A DNA stretch of 9,983 bases from Candidatus Alkanophagales archaeon. Lineage in GTDB: Archaea; Halobacteriota; Syntropharchaeia; Alkanophagales; B39-G2. The notes under the pieces were generated by a model. That model searched no databases. It saw only the letters and a program-made list of their open reading frames with translations, and was not told the DNA's origin. Each line of letters opens with the position of its first letter. Positions within the stretch are counted from its first letter, which is position 1. Positions 6,893 to 9,983 of the stretch are shown here, piece by piece. The position numbers and the translations under genes are program-made. The stretch covers positions 1 through 9,983 of the forward strand of contig QMVQ01000042.1 of NCBI GenBank assembly GCA_003661185.1, written 5' to 3'.

Positions 6893-8115
6893 GGATGATG
6901 CGGAAGGCGCTTTTAATAACTGTTGGGACGGGGGTTGGAAACGACAAAGAGAAGGCAGTAGAGAGTTTGGCGAGAGGCATCGCTTACTCCATAAAAATTC
7001 ACAATCCTGATAAAGTGGTGTTTGTTACGACTGCGGAGAGCGAGAGGGACACTCTGCCGAGGGTTTTGAGAGAAGTGGAGCTAGATAACTATGCGGTCAA
7101 GCGTCTGAGGGACTTCAGCGACATTGAGAGCATTTATGAGGATATTGTGAGCATCATGCGTGAGTTGCAGGATGAAGGTTTTGCGAGTGAGGACATAGTC
7201 GTGGATTATACGAGTGGGACGAAGGCGATGTCTGCAGGCGCTGCGATTGCAGGGGCGTTGTCCGAGGTGGAAACACTAAGCTACATCAATGGGAAAAGGG
7301 AAGGGGGGATAGTGGTGCGAGGGACGGAGAAACTGCTTCCAATAAGACCTTACAAGATTTTGATAGACAATAAGCTGAAGACGATAAAAGAGCTGTTCAA
7401 CACGCACCAATTCGATGCATGTCTCAAGCTAATCGAGGATTTAAAGGCGAAGACCGCAAACAGCGAGGTTCAAGAGAAGTTGGCGTATTACGAGGCGGTG
7501 TGCTCTGCTTATTCCGCATGGGACAAGTTCGAACACGAGCGGGCATCTGAAATTTTAAAGGAAATAAAAGGCGAGTTCGCAGATAACAAGAAATTTCTCG
7601 GAAAGATGCTGAAATCAGAAGATAGGGAGCCATTTTTGATAGCTGACCTTTTGAACAATGCAAGGAGGAGGATGGAGGAGGGCAAGTATGACGACGCCGT
7701 CGCTCGTCTTTACAGGACGATGGAGTTAATAGCGCAATATGCGCTAAGGAAGAAATACGGAATTGACAGCTCAGACGTGGACACGTGGCATTTGAAGACG
7801 CTCGGTGGTGTAGGGCGGCGTGTTATGGAGAAGTATGAGGCATTAAAGGGCGAAGATGGCAGGATAAGGCTCGCCCTGAGACAGGACTATGAGCTGTTAA
7901 AGGATTTGGGGGACGAGCTGGGGCAGAGGTTTTCAGAGGACAATGAGATGCAAAATCTGCTCGGCAAGCGGAACGCCTCGATACTGGCGCACGGGCTGGA
8001 GCCTGTGAGCAGGGAGGACGCAGAGAGGTTGCTTTTGCGGGTTAAGGAGTATGCGGGCGTGGTTGTAAGCGATTTAGAGGGGCTGAGCACGCAGGCTGAG
8101 TTTCCGAGGCTGTAA
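6889..8115 (+). CDS. csm6: CARF-HEPN RNase (Csm6-like, TIGR02710/PF09670 type)
   Basis: This 408-residue protein is the ancillary effector of the locus, an RNase switched on by cyclic oligoadenylate made by Cas10. The N-terminal CARF domain has LLITVGTGVGN (8-18) and DYTSGTKAM (106-114), which form the ligand pocket in this family. A helical repeat-like linker follows (about 160-260), then a HEPN domain with KYDDAVARLYRTMELIAQYAL and the catalytic R361-N...H368 (an Rx6H form of Rx4-6H). The motifs match TIGR02710 proteins better than classical bacterial Csm6; Csx1 would be an acceptable alternative name. GTG 6889 overlaps the csm5 stop by four bases. ATG 6895 or 6898, preceded by GGTGAGG, would trim two or three residues and are equally plausible. 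Whether CARF also degrades the ligand cannot be judged. Confidence 0.92.
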   Translation: MRMMRKALLITVGTGVGNDKEKAVESLARGIAYSIKIHNPDKVVFVTTAESERDTLPRVLREVELDNYAVKRLRDFSDIESIYEDIVSIMRELQDEGFASEDIVVDYTSGTKAMSAGAAIAGALSEVETLSYINGKREGGIVVRGTEKLLPIRPYKILIDNKLKTIKELFNTHQFDACLKLIEDLKAKTANSEVQEKLAYYEAVCSAYSAWDKFEHERASEILKEIKGEFADNKKFLGKMLKSEDREPFLIADLLNNARRRMEEGKYDDAVARLYRTMELIAQYALRKKYGIDSSDVDTWHLKTLGGVGRRVMEKYEALKGEDGRIRLALRQDYELLKDLGDELGQRFSEDNEMQNLLGKRNASILAHGLEPVSREDAERLLLRVKEYAGVVVSDLEGLSTQAEFPRL

Positions 8116-8771
8116 TGCAAGTGAGGATACTCGTTCTGACCATAGAGACCACGAAGCCCATAAAAGAAGACGGTAGCAAGCTTAGAGGGTTCATAGCGAA
8201 CAAATTCAGAGAATATCCTTTATTGCATCACCACGTAAGCGAGGGGCATATCTACACAGATCCAAAGGTGCAGTATAAGGTAATAGAGGGGAATGCTATT
8301 ATTTTGGGCATTGGGGAGGGCGTAGAGATTCTAAAGAGAATATCAGGGGAGATAGAAGAATTACAGCTTGGTAAGAGTGCGTATGGAGTGGCGGGCGTGA
8401 ACATGATGCAAAGGCGTGTAGATTTTGGCGTCAGTCGAAGGAGCAACCAGTATAGGTTCATAACTCCGTGGCTTGCGCTGAGCCCTAACAATTACAGGAA
8501 ATATAAAACAATAAAAGGGTGGAAAGAGAGGAAGGAATTTTTGAATGGGATTCTTGTTGGGAATATACTTTCTATGTGTAAAGGTCTTAATTACGTGGTG
8601 CGGAGGAGATTAGAGGCGCACTCACGCTTGGAAGAGCGTGTAGCGTATTATAAAGGGATACCTCATATCGGTTTTGCTGGCGAGTTTAGGGTAAACTTCA
8701 GGATGCCTGACTTCTTTGGTCTCGGGAAGGGCGTCTCCCAAGGCTTCGGCGTGGTGAAGGCGTTTAAATAA
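8115..8771 (+). CDS. cas6: Cas6 (Cas6b-like), pre-crRNA endoribonuclease
   Basis: This is a 218-residue repeat-specific RNase expected to cut pre-crRNA within the repeats. The C-terminal glycine-rich loop FFGLGKGVSQGFGVVK (about 200-215) is the Cas6/RAMP hallmark. The N-terminal half has KLRGFIANKF (22-31), a triple His at 38-40, and QYKVIEGNAIILGIGEG, which fit the Cas6b group common in methanogens. In the Methanococcus maripaludis enzyme catalysis was assigned, as I recall, to His38 and His40; the same positions are His here, so the site looks intact. ATG 8115 forms a TAATG junction with the preceding stop; an in-frame GTG 8121 is a weaker alternative. TAA ends at 8771 and overlaps a TATA box probably used by cas1. 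Confidence 0.92.
   Translation: MQVRILVLTIETTKPIKEDGSKLRGFIANKFREYPLLHHHVSEGHIYTDPKVQYKVIEGNAIILGIGEGVEILKRISGEIEELQLGKSAYGVAGVNMMQRRVDFGVSRRSNQYRFITPWLALSPNNYRKYKTIKGWKERKEFLNGILVGNILSMCKGLNYVVRRRLEAHSRLEERVAYYKGIPHIGFAGEFRVNFRMPDFFGLGKGVSQGFGVVKAFK
8763..8770 (+). promoter_or_regulatory. TATA box TTTAAATA at the end of cas6, likely cas1-cas2 promoter
   Basis: TTTAAATA spans the last two codons and the stop of cas6. A start about 25 bases downstream (around 8790-8797) would leave a leader of roughly 25 bases before cas1 ATG 8820. This is the only real gap in an otherwise overlapping gene series, which supports a separate transcription unit for adaptation genes. The BRE position is weak. Confidence 0.45.
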
Positions 8772-8819
8772 TTTTACTCGTAGCAAACGTTTTTCAGAGT
8801 TTTTAAGGACGAAAGACTT
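8772..8819 (+). terminator. T-rich gap between cas6 and cas1, possible archaeal terminator
   Basis: The 48-base gap contains TTTT (8772-8775) and two T5 runs (8790-8794 and 8800-8804). Archaeal RNA polymerase can terminate on such T-rich tracts without a hairpin, so this may end part of the csm operon transcript. No strong inverted repeat accompanies the tracts, so the call is tentative. Confidence 0.3.
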
Positions 8820-9344
8820 ATGATAGAGCGGCGGCTTCGCAATATAGTTATCTCAAGGTTTGGGACGAGCAAGGAGGGGGGATTAATAAAAATAACGACG
8901 AGCGACGGTGCGCACGTGCTCGTGTCACCGAGAGAGGTAGAGCAGATAATCATCGCAGGCGAATCCTCAATAACGAGCGGCGTGGTGCGGCTGATGTTGG
9001 AGAACGGAGTTGATTTGGTATTCGTCGAACATAAGCCCACAAACTTCTTTGCGAGGGTCGTAAGGAGCGATTATAACATGATAACCGCCCTCTGGAGGAA
9101 GCAAATAGCGATGAGTAAGGAAAAACGTCTGGAGATAGCGAGAGAGATCATAGACTGCAGCATATACAACAAAATACGGCTGTTGCAGAGCGTCGCAAAG
9201 AACAGATGTGTGGACTTTGAGGGAGAAATTGCGCATCTGGATAGCATGCGTGGTGCTTTACAGGACGCGGATAATGATGGTGCGCTGATGGGCATAGAAG
9301 GACGCTCGTGCGTATTTCGAGTGTTTGCGGCAGTTATTTCCTGA
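8820..9344 (+). CDS. cas1: Cas1 fragment, N-terminal domain up to the GIEG motif
   Basis: This open frame encodes the N-terminal beta-sandwich domain (for example VSPREVEQIIIAGESSIT, then VRLMLENGVDLVFV) and the first helices of the catalytic domain, ending with LMGIEG at residues 156-161. The residues after R162 are out of frame and stop at TGA 9342-9344, giving a 174-residue product without the His and Asp metal ligands. ATG 8820 follows a weak aaggac ribosome site. Alone it could not catalyse integration; whether it is made or has any role is unknown. Confidence 0.8.
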   Translation: MIERRLRNIVISRFGTSKEGGLIKITTSDGAHVLVSPREVEQIIIAGESSITSGVVRLMLENGVDLVFVEHKPTNFFARVVRSDYNMITALWRKQIAMSKEKRLEIAREIIDCSIYNKIRLLQSVAKNRCVDFEGEIAHLDSMRGALQDADNDGALMGIEGRSCVFRVFAAVIS

Positions 9345-9750
9345 AGAGTTCGGATTTAGGGCGAGGAGCAAGCATCCCCCCTTGGACCCTATCAATTCGA
9401 TGCTGAGCTATGGCTACACCGTCCTTCTGTCAAGGGTGGAGTATGGGCTGATGCTGGCGGGCTTGAACCCCTACGAGGGCGTATTGCACGTGGCATACCG
9501 GAACAGGCGGGTGCTGAGCTTCGACCTCATAGAAGAGTTCAGGCAGCCGATTGTGGACCGTGTCGTGATAACTCAGGTCGGGCAGAGGAAAATAAAGGTG
9601 GAGGACTTTGAGAGACGTCCTGAGATGTGTTACATGAAGGATGGGACGAAACGCAACTTTTTAGATGCTCTCTATCGGCGGTTGGAGGACCAATACACAT
9701 ACAAAGGGAGACGTATGGAGTTTCTGGATATAATCTTCGAGCGGCGTTAG
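9325..9750 (+). CDS. cas1: Cas1 fragment, C-terminal catalytic domain in a shifted frame
   Basis: The frame holds most of the Cas1 catalytic domain: RQLFPEEFGF, the SKHPPLDPIN loop, the helix SMLSYGYTVLLSRVEYGL, and NPYEGVLHVAY with the catalytic His (55 in this fragment) followed by FDLIEEFRQP with the catalytic Asp (67). Homology continues upstream of the only start-like codon, TTG 9325 (YFEC at 9313-9324), and there is no ribosome site. The TTG is therefore an artefact of the broken frame and separate translation is unlikely. The TAG at 9748-9750 is also caused by a frameshift; the true C-terminus lies in the original frame to 9800. Confidence 0.75.
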   Translation: MRQLFPEEFGFRARSKHPPLDPINSMLSYGYTVLLSRVEYGLMLAGLNPYEGVLHVAYRNRRVLSFDLIEEFRQPIVDRVVITQVGQRKIKVEDFERRPEMCYMKDGTKRNFLDALYRRLEDQYTYKGRRMEFLDIIFERR

Positions 9751-9794
9751 CGAGGGCGATAGGGGACGATGAGCGTTATGAGGGCTTCAGATAT

Positions 9795-9800
9795 AGGTGA
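9795..9800 (+). promoter_or_regulatory. Shine-Dalgarno site for cas2
   Basis: AGGTGA five bases before ATG 9806 decides this start over the in-frame GTG 9797. The site overlaps the reconstructed cas1 stop codon (9798-9800), so in the ancestral operon cas2 translation followed directly on cas1. Confidence 0.55.
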
Positions 9801-9805
9801 AACGT

Positions 9806-9983
9806 ATGCGGCGACGCCCCATCTATGTGGTCTATGACATAAGGGACGATAAGTTACGAAACGAGCTTGCGAGACGGCTTAGGTATTATGGACTGCACAG
9901 GGTGCAGTATAGCGTGTTTGCCGGCGCCGTTCCCCGAAGCGACAAGAACAGGCTCGTGGAGGAGGTGCGTAACATGGCGTTGG
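9806..9983 (+). CDS. cas2: Cas2, N-terminal part, cut by the window end
   Basis: The first 59 codons of Cas2 are present, the small ferredoxin-fold protein that forms the central dimer of the Cas1-Cas2 integrase. RPIYVVYDIRDDKLRNELAR (5-24) has the conserved Asp (D11) at the end of the first strand, and YGLHRVQYSVFAGAV is the characteristic second strand. ATG 9806 is chosen because AGGTGA (9795-9800) lies five bases upstream. A GTG at 9797 in frame would overlap the reconstructed cas1 stop as GTGA, like other junctions here, but lacks a ribosome site. The frame is open to the right edge. It appears intact although cas1 upstream is broken. Confidence 0.92.
   Translation, partial: MRRRPIYVVYDIRDDKLRNELARRLRYYGLHRVQYSVFAGAVPRSDKNRLVEEVRNMAL

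Larger units (their letters stand above)
8820..9800 (+). pseudogene. cas1: cas1 integrase gene split by two compensating frameshifts
   Basis: Read across three frames, this is one Cas1 of about 325 residues, the normal length. Cas1 with Cas2 integrates new spacers. The first frame runs from ATG 8820 to the catalytic GIEG (E160) and then goes wrong near 9303-9307. The following sequence (YFECLRQLFPEEFGF and on) is one base further in phase and carries the catalytic His of VLHVAY and Asp of SFDLIEEFRQP. That frame stops at TAG 9748. From 9741 the original frame resumes as AALARAIGDDERYEGFRYR and ends at TGA 9798-9800, a typical Cas1 tail. The two shifts cancel. All three metal ligands survive but not in one frame, so the product should be inactive unless these are assembly errors. 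Confidence 0.85.

Noticed and set aside
9297..9345. Programmed ribosomal frameshifting in cas1
   Set aside because: No slippery heptamer, homopolymer run or obvious downstream pseudoknot is visible, and the spacing around GIEG suggests missing bases rather than a skipped one; a second shift near 9741 would also be needed.
9325..9750. The C-terminal Cas1 piece as an independent gene starting at TTG 9325
   Set aside because: Cas1 homology continues upstream of the TTG in the same frame, there is no ribosome site, and the fragment would begin in the middle of a catalytic-domain helix.
9742..9800. Readthrough of TAG 9748 as pyrrolysine to extend Cas1
   Set aside because: The frame after this TAG meets another TAG four codons later, while the real Cas1-like tail is in a different frame, so a frameshift explains the data better.
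1..9983. A CRISPR array inside the window
   Set aside because: I saw no regularly spaced direct repeats of 24-40 bases; the only long non-coding stretch holds distinct hairpins, not repeat-spacer units. An array may lie beyond cas2.

Overview
The window is most of a type III-A (Csm) CRISPR-Cas locus, almost certainly archaeal. Evidence for an archaeon: TTTAAATA-type TATA boxes (one with a BRE-like purine stretch), GGAGGTGA ribosome sites, frequent AGG/AGA/ATA codons, a Cas6b-type processing enzyme and an IS605-like end of a kind familiar from archaeal genomes. A euryarchaeon of the methanogen/ANME sort fits, but that is inference. All genes lie on the + strand.

Layout. 34-607: a two-gene VapBC-like toxin-antitoxin pair (DUF433 antitoxin, DUF5615 PIN-like toxin). 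608-1022: 415 bases with no credible protein gene. This stretch holds two promoter-like TATA boxes, a strong stem-loop (726-763), a structured segment ending in a degenerate IS200/IS605-type right-end hairpin (about 815-986, read as a tnpB-less omega-RNA relic), and a small hairpin over the cas10 ribosome site. 1023-8771: a tightly overlapping operon of cas10/csm1, csm2, csm3, csm4, csm5, a CARF-HEPN effector (Csm6-like, TIGR02710/PF09670 type) and cas6. 8772-9983: a 48-base T-rich gap whose probable promoter sits at the end of cas6, then cas1 and the start of cas2. No CRISPR array lies inside the window.

How the parts work together. Cas6 should cut pre-crRNA. Csm1-5 would form the effector complex: Csm3 as backbone and target-RNA cutter, Csm4 holding the crRNA 5' handle, Csm5 capping the 3' end, Csm2 as small subunit. 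Cas10 keeps both its HD nuclease motif and its GGDD cyclase motif, so on target binding it should degrade DNA and make cyclic oligoadenylate, which would activate the CARF-HEPN RNase. Interference therefore looks complete.

The adaptation module looks broken. cas1 carries two frameshifts that cancel each other: the first (about 9303-9307) sits just after the catalytic GIEG motif, and the second (about 9741-9744) separates off the last 18 residues (AALARAIGDDERYEGFRYR), which reappear in the original frame and end at 9800. Unless these are assembly errors, the locus can interfere but cannot acquire spacers without a Cas1 from elsewhere.
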